A stretch of 64,000 nt of DNA from an uncultured Blautia sp. (lineage in GTDB: Bacteria; Bacillota; Clostridia; Lachnospirales; Lachnospiraceae). Below, piece after piece: positions 15,332-23,952 of the stretch. The stretch is taken from the NCBI GenBank assembly GCA_937893675.1, contig CALBGI010000014.1, forward strand, positions 62,001 to 126,000, in the 5' to 3' direction. The notes beneath the pieces are model-generated. The model ran no database searches. It was not told the origin of the DNA and saw only the letters and a program-made list of their open reading frames with translations. Each line of letters begins with the position of its first letter. Positions within the stretch are counted from its first letter, which is position 1. Position numbers and translations under genes: made by a program.

Positions 15332-17183
15332 AGCAGACACCTCCTTTGTAACGTTTTGCCCCGCAGCCGGAGCATTTCTGACGGCAGTTTGGCGTTACCG
15401 TCTCCTTATGGGCCTGTTCCCACTCCCGGATCAGGAATTTCTTCGTCACGCCCGCATCAATAAAATCCCAGGGAAGAAGCTCGTCCGTACTTCTCTCCCG
15501 CAGAGTGTAAAAATTCATATCCACGCCGGTTTCGGCAAAGGCTTCCTTCCAGATATCATAACGGAAGGATTCCGACCAGGCATCGTAAACCGCGCCTTTT
15601 TTGTAGGCTGCCAGGATCACGTCCGCACATCTTCGGTCTCCCCGCGCCAGAAAGCCTTCCAGCACTGTCACATCGGGCTCATGCCAGCTGTATTTGATGC
15701 TGCGCTGATTTAACTGACTGCGGATTTCGTTTTTCACAATTTTTGCCTTGTCGATAAAATCCTCTTCTGTGAACATGCCTGCCCACTGGAAAGGAGTAAA
15801 AGGCTTTGGCACAAAGAAGGAGGTGCTCACATTGATCTGCACCTTTCCGTTTCGCTGATCCTTTGGAATCTCATAGTATTCCTCCGCAATCCGCTCTGCC
15901 AGATGGGCGATCCCCTTCATATCTTCTTCCGTCTCTGTGGGAAGTCCCAGCATGAAATAAAGCTTCACCCGGTTCCAGCCGCCTTTAAAGGCCTCTCCTG
16001 CGCCACGGAGGATATCCTCCTCCGTAAGCCCCTTGTTGATGACGTCGCGAAGCCGCTGCGTACCCGCCTCCGGCGCAAAAGTGAGGCTGCTCTTTTTGAC
16101 ATCCTGTACCTTGCTCATCACATCCAGGGCAAAGGCGTCAATCCGAAGAGACGGCAGCGAGATATTGACACATTTCTCCTTAAAGGCATCGATCAGATAA
16201 TTCACCAACCGCGGAAGACCGGAATAGTCGCTGGAGCTCAAAGAGCTCAGGGAAATCTCCTCATGCCCGGTGTTGGCGAGCATCTCTGCCGCCGCTTTTT
16301 CCAGAGTTTTTACATCCCGCTCCCTGGTGGGACGGTAGATCATGCCCGCCTGACAGAAGCGGCAGCCACGGATGCAGCCTCTCTGAATCTCCAGAGTCAC
16401 CCGATCCTGGGTCGCCTTAATAAAAGGAACCACCGGCTTTTCCAGATGACAGTACCCGTGTTCCATATCGATCACAAGCTGCTTCTGCACCGTCTCCGGA
16501 GCCTCCTTGCAGTTCGGAGAAAAGGAAGCCAGGGTTCCGTCCTCATGGTAGGTCACATCATAAAGAGAGGGCACGTAGATTCCCGGAATCTGCGCCGCGC
16601 GCTTCAAAAATTCCCCGCGGCTTTCTCCGCTGGCCCGGCTCTCCTTATAAGCGTCAAACAAAGCATCGTAGGAGGTTTCACCCTCTCCGATATAAAACAT
16701 ATCAAAAAACGGGGCCAAAGGCTCCGGATTGTAGGCGCAGGCTCCGCCGCCGATCACCAGGGGACTGTCCTCCCCACGCTCGCAGGCAAGCAGGGGAATA
16801 CCGCTTAAATCCAACACCTGCAGCACATTGGTATAGCACATCTCATACCCAAGGGTAATTCCCAGAAAATCAAAATCCTTAAGCGGCTCCTGGGATTCCA
16901 GCGCAAAAAGGGGAATATGCTCCTTCCGCAGGATCTTGTCAAGATCCATCCAGGGGGAAAAGACCCGCTCACACCACACATCCTCTCTCTTATTAAACAT
17001 GTCATAGAGAATTGCCATTCCAAGGTTGCTCATGCCAATCTCGTAAACATCCGGAAAGCACATGGCGATCCGAACCGCCACATCTTCCCTGTTCTTCATA
17101 ACGGAGTTGACCTCGCCGCCGATATATCGGGCAGCCTTGTCCACACTCAGCAGAATTTCATCACTTAATGCTAATTTTCTCAT
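15315..17183 (-). CDS. TIGR03960 family B12-binding radical SAM protein
   Basis: A 622-residue enzyme. The N-terminal part carries a cobalamin-binding-like fold (GITLGYEMCYTNVLQVLDLSGIPLL, then a GGGACAYNPEP loop). The radical SAM cluster motif is CIRGCRFC (Cys270, 274, 277). The C-terminus ends in a cysteine-rich tail (NCRQKCSGCGAKRYKGGVCC), possibly another metal site. The substrate is unknown; linkage with TIGR03936 and an RNase E/G gene hints at RNA modification, which is inference. The RBS is AAAGGAAAT and a consensus promoter precedes it. Confidence 0.9.
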   Translation of the reverse strand: MRKLALSDEILLSVDKAARYIGGEVNSVMKNREDVAVRIAMCFPDVYEIGMSNLGMAILYDMFNKREDVWCERVFSPWMDLDKILRKEHIPLFALESQEPLKDFDFLGITLGYEMCYTNVLQVLDLSGIPLLACERGEDSPLVIGGGACAYNPEPLAPFFDMFYIGEGETSYDALFDAYKESRASGESRGEFLKRAAQIPGIYVPSLYDVTYHEDGTLASFSPNCKEAPETVQKQLVIDMEHGYCHLEKPVVPFIKATQDRVTLEIQRGCIRGCRFCQAGMIYRPTRERDVKTLEKAAAEMLANTGHEEISLSSLSSSDYSGLPRLVNYLIDAFKEKCVNISLPSLRIDAFALDVMSKVQDVKKSSLTFAPEAGTQRLRDVINKGLTEEDILRGAGEAFKGGWNRVKLYFMLGLPTETEEDMKGIAHLAERIAEEYYEIPKDQRNGKVQINVSTSFFVPKPFTPFQWAGMFTEEDFIDKAKIVKNEIRSQLNQRSIKYSWHEPDVTVLEGFLARGDRRCADVILAAYKKGAVYDAWSESFRYDIWKEAFAETGVDMNFYTLRERSTDELLPWDFIDAGVTKKFLIREWEQAHKETVTPNCRQKCSGCGAKRYKGGVCCEGEN

Positions 17184-17215
17184 AAATTTCCTTTCTGGTT
17201 TCCTTAATCTATTGT

Positions 17216-17244
17216 ATTATATACACTTTATACGAGAACTTCAA
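17216..17244 (-). promoter_or_regulatory. Promoter of the radical SAM/RNase E/G operon
   Basis: Minus strand -35 TTGAAG (17239-17244), 17-base spacer, perfect -10 TATAAT (17216-17221). Confidence 0.78.
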
Positions 17245-17264
17245 GCGCAGAAAAGGCTTCCGAT

Positions 17265-17963
17265 TCATTTATGCAGCGTGTAATACTCCAATCCAAAAAC
17301 ACTGCGTTTTATGCAGATTTTCCGAATATCTCCAACGGAAGTGCTGCCATATACACTTCCTGAAACAGAAAATCTTTTTTCTTCTCCCTTCCAGTCGCCG
17401 CACAGATAATAATCCAGTGCTTTCCCAGAGGTGCTTACATCCTTACCTGTGATCCTTGTTGTTTCATGCACCGGTTTCTCAAAAGTCAACAAATAATTGA
17501 CCGGAAATGTAATTCCAAAGGAAATGACAAATACGGCAAAAACAACAGAAATCTTGCGCCTCAGCCTTTGCGGGGTCTTCGTCTTTAAGGATTTTATGAT
17601 ATAAGGGATGACAAGTACGGCCGTAATACCTGCTGCTATTTTCAGATACTCCACAAAACTGCACTCATATACATTCAGATTGGACAGACATAAAACTAAT
17701 GCAATGCCAGCTCCTATAAACGGCATTTGAAACGCCAATCCCTGCATTTTTTTGCTGATCATGTCAAAATACATATAAGGATAAAATCTGAGATACATGG
17801 CATAAGAAAGCAAAGGTACCGCAATTAAAATTATAAGCTTTATTTTGCCGCCGATCAAAACTGCAGCCAGATTGGAAAATACCAGAATCCCCCCGGCTGT
17901 CTTGATATTCTTTTTTGTTTCTGTGATATTGATACCTTTCGTTTCCTTTGACGTACTTTTCAT
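17265..17963 (-). CDS. Uncharacterised five-segment membrane protein
   Basis: I do not recognise this 232-residue protein. A charged N-terminus (MKSTSKETKG) is followed by about five hydrophobic segments and a soluble C-terminal domain of about 75 residues (KPVHETTRITGKDVSTSGKALDYYLCGDW...), predicted mostly beta. ATG 17963 is taken because an extended -10 promoter lies at 18047-18055, so the longer frame from a TTG at 18047 would start at the promoter itself. The ribosome binding site (AGGGGAAATAAGAGT) is moderate. It is the last of the minus-strand accessory genes and has its own promoter. Confidence 0.65.
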   Translation of the reverse strand: MKSTSKETKGINITETKKNIKTAGGILVFSNLAAVLIGGKIKLIILIAVPLLSYAMYLRFYPYMYFDMISKKMQGLAFQMPFIGAGIALVLCLSNLNVYECSFVEYLKIAAGITAVLVIPYIIKSLKTKTPQRLRRKISVVFAVFVISFGITFPVNYLLTFEKPVHETTRITGKDVSTSGKALDYYLCGDWKGEEKRFSVSGSVYGSTSVGDIRKICIKRSVFGLEYYTLHK

Positions 17964-18046
17964 ACTCTTATTTCCCCTGTCTGAAACTCGCTCTTTCCGG
18001 CAAAGACCGCCCGCAATACTTTTTACAGAATAAATAACCTGCTCCA

Positions 18047-18055
18047 ATTATAGCA
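18047..18055 (-). promoter_or_regulatory. Extended -10 promoter of the gene at 17265
   Basis: Minus strand TGCTATAAT, an extended -10 element. No good -35 is seen 17 bases upstream, which extended -10 promoters can tolerate. Confidence 0.55.
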
Positions 18056-18099
18056 GAAGATTCACAAAAATCCTACCGTCAAATCCGGTAATGAATAAC

Positions 18100-18128
18100 T
18101 TGAACCCTATTTATTCTCATGATATACT
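18100..18128 (+). promoter_or_regulatory. Promoter of the leucine-rich-repeat gene
   Basis: -35 TTGAAC (18100-18105), 17-base spacer, -10 TATACT (18123-18128). An AAAAGGAG site precedes the ATG at 18167. Confidence 0.7.
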
Positions 18129-18166
18129 CTTCTTATCAAAATCAGCCCCATTGAAAAGGAGCCCGC

Positions 18167-18961
18167 ATGAATCTCAAAAAACAAATTATCGTTTTCATTT
18201 CCGTTTTAACGGTTTTACTGATCGGACTTTTGGGCGTACGCTTCTGGTATGACAGCAAATGTGTGAAATTTCAGGACAAAAATATGGAAATACAGACCCT
18301 CTATCTTTTGGATACAGGAAGAGGACGGGTACTGAAAAAAGAGCTTGACCGGATTGAACATTTTTATGTAACCAACAAAGATGGGCGTTTTACCACCCTG
18401 GAGGATTTGAAACAATTTCCGAATCTGAAAAGTGTATCCCTCGATTATGGTGTGCGTTCTATGACAGATGAGGAAAAAGAAGAATTCCAAAAACAAAGGA
18501 AAACGATCCAGCCCATGCTGGCAGAAACACTGCCTGATCTGAAAGATTTGAGAGAACTGGATCTGACTGGTTTTGATCACTTCGAGAACCTGGATTTCCT
18601 TTCAGAATGCACACAGATAGAAGAATTAACTATCTGGGACAGTCAGGTAGAAGACATTCGCGGAATCCAAAACATGGAAAATCTACGTATTCTTGATTTG
18701 AACCTGAATCCGTTTACCGATATTTCCCCGTTACAGAATCTGAAGCATTTGGAGGCAGTGAATCTATGTTGGGTGCCCGTAGAAAATCTGGAAATCCTGA
18801 CCATGATTCCCTCCCTGAAGCTGGTCATGTACGAACCAGCTTCACAGGAGGAGGAAAGAATTTTGCAGAAATTAGAACGTCAGGGCGTTACCGTTTACAG
18901 AGAAGCCTCTGATGACTGGTGGCTGTGGAAACGGCAGCGGGAGCAGACGCTGAATCATTGA
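18167..18961 (+). CDS. Membrane-anchored leucine-rich-repeat protein
   Basis: A 264-residue protein. An N-terminal hydrophobic segment (about 8-26, IVFISVLTVLLIGLLGVRF) would act as an uncleaved anchor, leaving the rest outside. From about residue 85 leucine-rich units appear: LEDLKQFPNLKSVSLD, LPDLKDLRELDLTG, LDFLSECTQIEELTIWD, IRGIQNMENLRILDLNLN, ISPLQNLKHLEAVNL, LEILTMIPSLKLV. These resemble SDS22-like bacterial repeats. The ligand is unknown. It is the only plus-strand gene inside the minus-strand membrane-protein cluster and has its own promoter. Confidence 0.8.
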   Translation: MNLKKQIIVFISVLTVLLIGLLGVRFWYDSKCVKFQDKNMEIQTLYLLDTGRGRVLKKELDRIEHFYVTNKDGRFTTLEDLKQFPNLKSVSLDYGVRSMTDEEKEEFQKQRKTIQPMLAETLPDLKDLRELDLTGFDHFENLDFLSECTQIEELTIWDSQVEDIRGIQNMENLRILDLNLNPFTDISPLQNLKHLEAVNLCWVPVENLEILTMIPSLKLVMYEPASQEEERILQKLERQGVTVYREASDDWWLWKRQREQTLNH

Positions 18962-19099
18962 ACCTGCATCATTCACCTTGATATGCACCATAAACCCGGA
19001 CGGATCCCCGGCCTTTGCCTTGTCAATATTCTCCCGGAAATACGCGCGGGTTGCGTCATCGCAGCGTTCTTCTCCCTCCAGCTTTTCAGAAGCTCTCAT
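18872..19099 (-). CDS. Doubtful small reading frame or gene remnant
   Basis: A 75-residue frame starting MRASEKLEGEERC that overlaps the end of the gene at 19086 and, convergently, the last 90 bases of the LRR gene. Residues up to about 50 (DDATRAYFRENIDKAKAGDPSGFMVHIKVNDAG) look like genuine coding sequence, while the tail is antisense to the LRR gene. The ribosome binding site is poor. It may be a remnant of a decayed gene; no family recognised. Confidence 0.25.
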   Translation of the reverse strand: MRASEKLEGEERCDDATRAYFRENIDKAKAGDPSGFMVHIKVNDAGSMIQRLLPLPFPQPPVIRGFSVNGNALTF

Positions 19100-19637
19100 C
19101 CAAATTCTCATACGGCTGTTTTTTTAACCAATTCTGAAATTCCGCCGCCAGGGAATCAGAAGAAAATTTCAATTTATGTTTTTTTCCGTCTATATCTTCA
19201 TACACCACATAATAGACTTTTCCTCTGGCATACTCCCCGATTTCCGTCTCCACCCTGGAACCAACGATACGCCTGATACAGGATCTGTGACAGAGAATAA
19301 AGCCGCCCCGGTCACAGGTCAGGTACCAGTCTCTTTCCCATTCCGGACGGTTCTGATCCGTTCGTTCTTTCCAGTAAACACCGATCCTTCGTTCCTGCTT
19401 CCACGCCTTAAAGAGGCTGATCAGCGGTATGCCATAGGAGCACGGCACTACCAGCGCAAGACAAAACAGTAGGATCTTTATGCCTTCCGGATCAGAACTC
19501 CTGTAAAAAAATATGAGGACTCCTATGATCACGCAGGCGAGCAGCATGATAACAAACACGGAAAACCCCGACCACAAAAATATCCCGGCCAGAGAATCGT
19601 CATAGATTGTTTTTTCTCTTCTCCCGCTTCTTTTCAT
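19086..19637 (-). CDS. Uncharacterised membrane protein with C-terminal PH-like domain
   Basis: A 183-residue protein, not recognised. Two hydrophobic segments (about 17-41 and 54-76) are followed by a roughly 105-residue soluble domain: GVYWKERTDQNRPEWERDWYLTC..., then VYYVVYEDIDGKKHKLKFSSDSLAAEFQNWLKKQP. The pattern of a beta sheet closed by an amphipathic helix resembles the PH-like juxtamembrane domains of its neighbours. The site AAAGAGGAAAAG precedes the ATG. It lies 21 bases downstream of the next gene and is probably co-transcribed. Confidence 0.68.
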   Translation of the reverse strand: MKRSGRREKTIYDDSLAGIFLWSGFSVFVIMLLACVIIGVLIFFYRSSDPEGIKILLFCLALVVPCSYGIPLISLFKAWKQERRIGVYWKERTDQNRPEWERDWYLTCDRGGFILCHRSCIRRIVGSRVETEIGEYARGKVYYVVYEDIDGKKHKLKFSSDSLAAEFQNWLKKQPYENLDESF

Positions 19638-19658
19638 TTTCTTTTCCTCTTTATACTG

Positions 19659-20036
19659 CTATTTCAAAGCTTTTTTTGCAAGTCTTGTATCTCCCCAGGG
19701 AGTCTTCAGCATCGTGTCATTCCCGATGATTCCTGCCCGAACGATTTCAATGGGGTCTTTCAATTCAGAGATTCTGGTACCGTTGATACAGGCCTCTTCC
19801 TGAAATTCCTCAAAATTCTGATATGCCTGATCCTGGAACACAAAAGAAATGTTTTCTTTCCGTTCTTCTGCATCCGGCGGAACCACACAGGAACCCAGGA
19901 GATATGCCTTTCCCTGATAATGAAATTCCACCAGAGCAAAGGACATATCTGCTTCATAGTCTGAGCGAATAATCTCCATCACATCATTTCCCATAATCCA
20001 TAATGGCTTCTGTTCTTTCTTTTTGAATCCAAACAT
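19659..20036 (-). CDS. Uncharacterised small soluble protein
   Basis: A 125-residue protein without membrane segments, not recognised. It begins MFGFKKKEQKPLW and contains a beta-rich middle (ADMSFALVEFHYQGKAYLLGSCVVPP) and an acidic helix (QAYQNFEEFQEEACINGTRISELKDPIEIV). GAGGAAACG precedes the ATG. It is placed between two membrane-protein genes of the cluster and could be a cytoplasmic partner, which is inference only. Confidence 0.62.
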   Translation of the reverse strand: MFGFKKKEQKPLWIMGNDVMEIIRSDYEADMSFALVEFHYQGKAYLLGSCVVPPDAEERKENISFVFQDQAYQNFEEFQEEACINGTRISELKDPIEIVRAGIIGNDTMLKTPWGDTRLAKKALK

Positions 20037-20123
20037 ACATCGTTTCCTCTCTTATTCTTATTATTTTTTTTCAGCTTTGGGGCTGGCAGTTCATCATACA
20101 TGGCCCGAAATTTCAAAAGCCAG

Positions 20124-22214
20124 CTATTTTTTTGCCTCCGGCAAATGAATCTTCAGCATTTCCATTCCCAAAGGGCTTTCACTGTGGCACACATCCAACG
20201 CCTCGCCCTTCATTGCCATCTCATAAATAGTATCAGATACGCGGATCTCCTCCTCACTTCCGTCATCCAGGAGCACCGTTAAAGTGTAGTCATCATCCTC
20301 GATATTGGGATTTTCCTTATGACTGTCAACAATGACAGCCGGATAATGGCGGGCTGGTCTGCAAAGAGCTGCATTGGCGCAATAGGAAATGCTCATACCC
20401 AATGACAAACTCACAAGTATCATAAAAACCCCTGCTTCCAGGCGTTTCCCCTGTGGTGTGCGGGAAATGCACAAAAAGATTACGGGGACAGCGATGAGCA
20501 CCCCCTGAAGGATCCATATCCCACCGCTGCCTTTCGGCTGCATGGCACTTCGGCTCCATATATAATAAACCTGCCAGAGCATTGCAATAGCCGGTAAAAG
20601 CAAAACGGGCACAGAGAGTCGGATATGCATGGAATTCCATTCTTCTGTCGCATTTTTCGGACGGTCTCCAAAAATAAGTACCGGGGCAAACACAATACAA
20701 AATATAAGAAATGGAACCGGTGATAACGCAGCGACCGCCATAACGGCGCGAAGCTTTACATCCGCAAAGACATACAGGGGGATCGGCAAAAAAACTCCGG
20801 CAAGATACAGGATCACGACCGCCCACAAGCCTCTGCGGATTGCATTCAGATGATCATGCCAGTGGGTATGGTATTCTTCTCTCCACTGTATTGCCTGTTC
20901 TTCTTTTACCTGATGCTCTGTCTGACGTTCCATTGCCGGCGTCAGTGTCGCTGCCAGGTCTGTGCTTTCGATCCACTCGGCAAGCCGGGGTATCCCGCGC
21001 ATATTTGTCTCCACAGAAAACAGTTTTTTTCCATTTTTGTCCAGCACATGGATGGAACGGTTTACTGTCATTCTCGCCGAAGCTGCCTCTCCTGGTTCAA
21101 ATTTCTTCTGTCTGCCCCAGCTGCTGATATACCAAATGGAAGTATCCCGGAATATAAACATAGAGCGATTTCGCCCGGCCAGGAGCATCCAGACGCCAAA
21201 GAATGTGACAAAAACACCTGCTGCTGCCAGAAAAACCGCACTGCCATCTACAGGAACCGCCGATATAACTGCAACGGCCATAAACAGGGAAATGTTTCCC
21301 AGAAGCCACAGAAACATTCCAACTCCCGTCACTTTCTTCTGCTCCCGCACTACAACAACAGGCTTTTGTATCGCCTCCGGTTCTGTATGACTGCGTACCA
21401 AAAGTACCACCCCGCAGCAAAACCAGATCAGAAGAAGGATCAGTGCCGCTGCTGTGTTTTGAGGTGCTAACGGGTCACCGAAAAAGAACAGTATCCCAAA
21501 TATAAACAGTGAGACAAACACGGAAATACTGCCTGTCAAAATACATGGCCACTTTTTCCCTGCCGCCGGCGGGTTACTGTCGGGTTCCAGTTGTTTTTTT
21601 GGCGCTTCCGGTTCCAGTTGTACCGGCTCCAGTTCCGGCGCTTTTTCCAATATCCTGCCGCAATGCGGGCATTTGGACACATACTCCATCTGCGGAAAAC
21701 GGCTTTTTTTATCAAGGGGCAGATCCTGACCACACCCCGGGCATACCCAGTACTGATAAAAAGCTTTCTGGCGCATCAGGCAAAGATACAGATACCCTGC
21801 AGCCGAACACAGAAAAGCCAACCCCAGATAAACCAGATTCTCCGTCAGCAAAAGTACCAGGAGGCATCCCACTGACAAAACACCCGAAGACAGCAACGCC
21901 CGCGTTCCCCATCGTGCCGCCTGACGATTTGCAGTGATATACGTCTCATTTCCATGTTCCATTCCATAGTGTTTCATCTGCAAAAGAAACGCCTCTATCA
22001 ACTCATAAAGATCGTCTGTGTCATCTATTTCCTCACTTGGCAATTCATCGTACAGCTTTTCATTTACAAAAATCCTGCACCCTTCTCTGTTCACCTCCAC
22101 TTTGGCATAGAGAAGCGTCAGCACGAATTTTTCTCCGTAAAATCTCATCCGGTACTTAGGATATTGCGCTTCCAACCTTTCATATAGATGTTTTATTTCA
22201 TTGATTTCATACAT
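20124..22214 (-). CDS. Large multi-domain membrane protein with zinc ribbon, PH-like and DUF3592-like parts
   Basis: A 696-residue protein, largest of the cluster, function unknown. In order: a cytoplasmic N-terminus of about 100 residues; two membrane segments; a zinc ribbon (CPGC, then CPHC 25 residues later); four membrane segments; a PH-like domain (MFIFRDTSIWYISSWGRQKKF ... LFSVETNMRGIPRLAEWIES); about five more membrane segments; and a C-terminal beta domain (AVIVDSHKENPNIEDDDYTLTVLLDDG...) resembling DUF3592. ATG 22214 has AAAGGATCG ahead. The assembled domains suggest a fusion of modules that its neighbours carry singly. Confidence 0.7.
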   Translation of the reverse strand: MYEINEIKHLYERLEAQYPKYRMRFYGEKFVLTLLYAKVEVNREGCRIFVNEKLYDELPSEEIDDTDDLYELIEAFLLQMKHYGMEHGNETYITANRQAARWGTRALLSSGVLSVGCLLVLLLTENLVYLGLAFLCSAAGYLYLCLMRQKAFYQYWVCPGCGQDLPLDKKSRFPQMEYVSKCPHCGRILEKAPELEPVQLEPEAPKKQLEPDSNPPAAGKKWPCILTGSISVFVSLFIFGILFFFGDPLAPQNTAAALILLLIWFCCGVVLLVRSHTEPEAIQKPVVVVREQKKVTGVGMFLWLLGNISLFMAVAVISAVPVDGSAVFLAAAGVFVTFFGVWMLLAGRNRSMFIFRDTSIWYISSWGRQKKFEPGEAASARMTVNRSIHVLDKNGKKLFSVETNMRGIPRLAEWIESTDLAATLTPAMERQTEHQVKEEQAIQWREEYHTHWHDHLNAIRRGLWAVVILYLAGVFLPIPLYVFADVKLRAVMAVAALSPVPFLIFCIVFAPVLIFGDRPKNATEEWNSMHIRLSVPVLLLPAIAMLWQVYYIWSRSAMQPKGSGGIWILQGVLIAVPVIFLCISRTPQGKRLEAGVFMILVSLSLGMSISYCANAALCRPARHYPAVIVDSHKENPNIEDDDYTLTVLLDDGSEEEIRVSDTIYEMAMKGEALDVCHSESPLGMEMLKIHLPEAKK

Positions 22215-22236
22215 AAGCCGATCCTTTCTGCCTGAT

Positions 22237-22677
22237 TCACTCTGAAGCAACATTGTCATTATTTATTGAAATCAGGATTCCATATTTCGAATGGGGTAAA
22301 TATTTCACAGTCAAGACGTCTCCCTTATCTATCCCTTGGGAATAAGGAAATTCTACATACTCTTCATGACCATCATCCATACTGATGATCATCATACTTC
22401 TGTCATTTCCTTTTCCATGAGCATTATCTCTGGCATAACCGGTAATGGTTTCAAATTGTCCATTTCTGTAGCAGGGAATGTCCAGGATGATCGGAAGAAA
22501 CATTTTATACAGGAAGATACACACACAAATTGCCGAAATTATCTTTAAGATCCTATCTTCTTTATCTGTCAATTTACTATGGAATTTTTTTCTTTTGATG
22601 AGAAAAAAAAGCAGGGTAATCACCATTGCAAAAATAATCATGCTCCTGCTGATCATTTTAAATAATATTGCATCCAT
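22237..22677 (-). CDS. DUF3592-like membrane protein
   Basis: A 146-residue protein with two hydrophobic segments (about 7-24 and 44-66) and a C-terminal beta domain of about 75 residues (ETITGYARDN...MMIISMDDGHEEYVEFPYSQGIDKGDVLTVKYLPHSKYGILIS). The GDVLTVKYLP pattern is typical of DUF3592-type domains, whose function is unknown. The start at the second ATG (22677) is chosen because GAGG is seven bases ahead; the first ATG abuts the site. It ends 22 bases before the large gene at 20124-22214. Confidence 0.68.
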   Translation of the reverse strand: MDAILFKMISRSMIIFAMVITLLFFLIKRKKFHSKLTDKEDRILKIISAICVCIFLYKMFLPIILDIPCYRNGQFETITGYARDNAHGKGNDRSMMIISMDDGHEEYVEFPYSQGIDKGDVLTVKYLPHSKYGILISINNDNVASE

Positions 22678-22851
22678 TCGCATTCCTCATTTGTAAAAAA
22701 CCATTTCTATATAACCCTCCATCCCGGACAACCGTTTTCTTTGATGGCGTAATTGTTTGTATCTATCCTCTCTTCTGTCAGTTGTAACTGGCGAGGAAGC
22801 GGCCTCCGCCAAAAAGAAAAACAAAAATACGAAAAAAAATTTTTAGTCTGT
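22678..22851. other. AT-rich gap without a recognisable gene
   Basis: About 170 bases between two genes of the cluster. It contains A/T runs and a small GC-rich hairpin (GGCGGAGG...CCTCGCC on the minus strand, near 22787-22809) not followed by a T run. A reading frame across it (22707-22967, minus) has no ribosome binding site and antisense-like composition. I see no gene. Confidence 0.5.
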
Positions 22852-23391
22852 TCACTGTTCTTCTTCATTCCCTTTTGCCTCCGACTGTCCTGCAATAAAA
22901 ATGCCCGTCTCCGGATAATCCCACATAAAATCCTCCTTCTCTGTTTCCTCTGCTGCTGCAATCTCAAGTTTATATATTCCTATATTTTGAGGATTTTCTT
23001 CATCCTCCGGATACATATAGAAATTCATAGAGTACTCCCCGTCTGAAGCAGCCAGTTCATACATTCCAACCCATTCGACGCGCCCTCTCCCATGATCATT
23101 TTCACTGGAAGATGCACAGTCCCCCTCAAAATCTATAATCTGATTTCCTTCCAAATATTGAAATAGTGTACGGATTTCTTCCTCCAAATCAGGCAGCTTC
23201 TTTTTGCTGCTTTCCGAAAACAGCTTCATCATCTTTTCCGTATCCTGAGCATTACATGCATCTGCAATTTTACGCATTACATGGTCTGCTCCTTCCTGTT
23301 CTGACTGAAACCATTCCGGCAGATTTCGACTTGAACAGCCGCACAGACCTGCTAATATAAAAGCACTTAAAATCCAGTAACTCTTTTTCAT
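22852..23391 (-). CDS. Lipoprotein with DUF5104-like domain
   Basis: A 179-residue predicted lipoprotein: basic start MKKSYW, hydrophobic core and lipobox ending at Cys19 (LAGLCGC). The mature part (EGADHVMRKIADACNAQDTEKMMKLFSESSKKKL...) resembles DUF5104 lipoproteins of Clostridia; the function is unknown. AAAGGAGAAAGC precedes the ATG. It would be processed by LspA. It lies 12 bases downstream of the gene at 23404. Confidence 0.78.
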   Translation of the reverse strand: MKKSYWILSAFILAGLCGCSSRNLPEWFQSEQEGADHVMRKIADACNAQDTEKMMKLFSESSKKKLPDLEEEIRTLFQYLEGNQIIDFEGDCASSSENDHGRGRVEWVGMYELAASDGEYSMNFYMYPEDEENPQNIGIYKLEIAAAEETEKEDFMWDYPETGIFIAGQSEAKGNEEEQ

Positions 23392-23403
23392 TAGCTTTCT
23401 CCT

Positions 23404-23919
23404 TTAGGTTTTCATCCACATTCTTTCCAGAAATAAATATAACGCCAGCATACAGATTGCAATGCCACACAAGGCTCCGGCAGCTTTCATCAGCTCATTG
23501 TTTCGAAATTCTTCTCTGGGTAAAATTCCATCTTTTTCATAGCCATAATAAACATGGTCTGTGGTATACGCCGGGATACGGTCACCCACTTCATACTCCC
23601 CATATATGTTCTCAGAGACCTGCATTTTTTTGTCTGTATCATAATAAAAGAAATAATTTGTAGATGCACCATATCTTCCGCTAGGAGAGCTATAGGTGTC
23701 TTTTTTCCTGATTACAACATCTTCCACAAAATAATCTTTTCCCAGCACCATCTGTTCCAGCTGTTTTTCAAATTTGGCAGAGGTGATCGCCACCCTCGTC
23801 CAAATGAACACAAATAAGATTAGGAACGCTGCCAGCAGGATTGCACAAAGCTTCCATATTCTTTTCCGTCTGAGCATCTTCGCTTCCAGATCTTTCGCCT
23901 TGATCAGTTTGTTGCTCAT
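23404..23919 (-). CDS. Uncharacterised membrane protein with external beta domain
   Basis: A 171-residue protein, not firmly recognised. The first hydrophobic segment is at about 21-43 and the second at about 146-164. Between them lies a soluble domain of about 100 residues (KDYFVEDVVIRKKDTYSSPSGRYGASTNYFFYYDTDKKMQVSENIYGEYEVGDRIPAYTT), whose EVGDRIPAY segment again recalls DUF3592-like domains. AAAGGAAGTGAC precedes the ATG. It is spaced 33 bases from the next upstream gene. Confidence 0.66.
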   Translation of the reverse strand: MSNKLIKAKDLEAKMLRRKRIWKLCAILLAAFLILFVFIWTRVAITSAKFEKQLEQMVLGKDYFVEDVVIRKKDTYSSPSGRYGASTNYFFYYDTDKKMQVSENIYGEYEVGDRIPAYTTDHVYYGYEKDGILPREEFRNNELMKAAGALCGIAICMLALYLFLERMWMKT

Positions 23920-23952
23920 TTTGTCACTTCCTTTGCCAGATTGCCATAACCA

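Noticed and set aside
20082..20124. GCTGGC/GCCAGC repeat with a T run as terminator
   Set aside because: The arms are only six bases and about 30 apart, and the T run lies on the plus strand where no gene ends.
22707..22967. Small basic reading frame overlapping the lipoprotein gene
   Set aside because: No ribosome binding site, antisense-like arginine-rich composition, and it overlaps the end of a better-supported gene in another frame.
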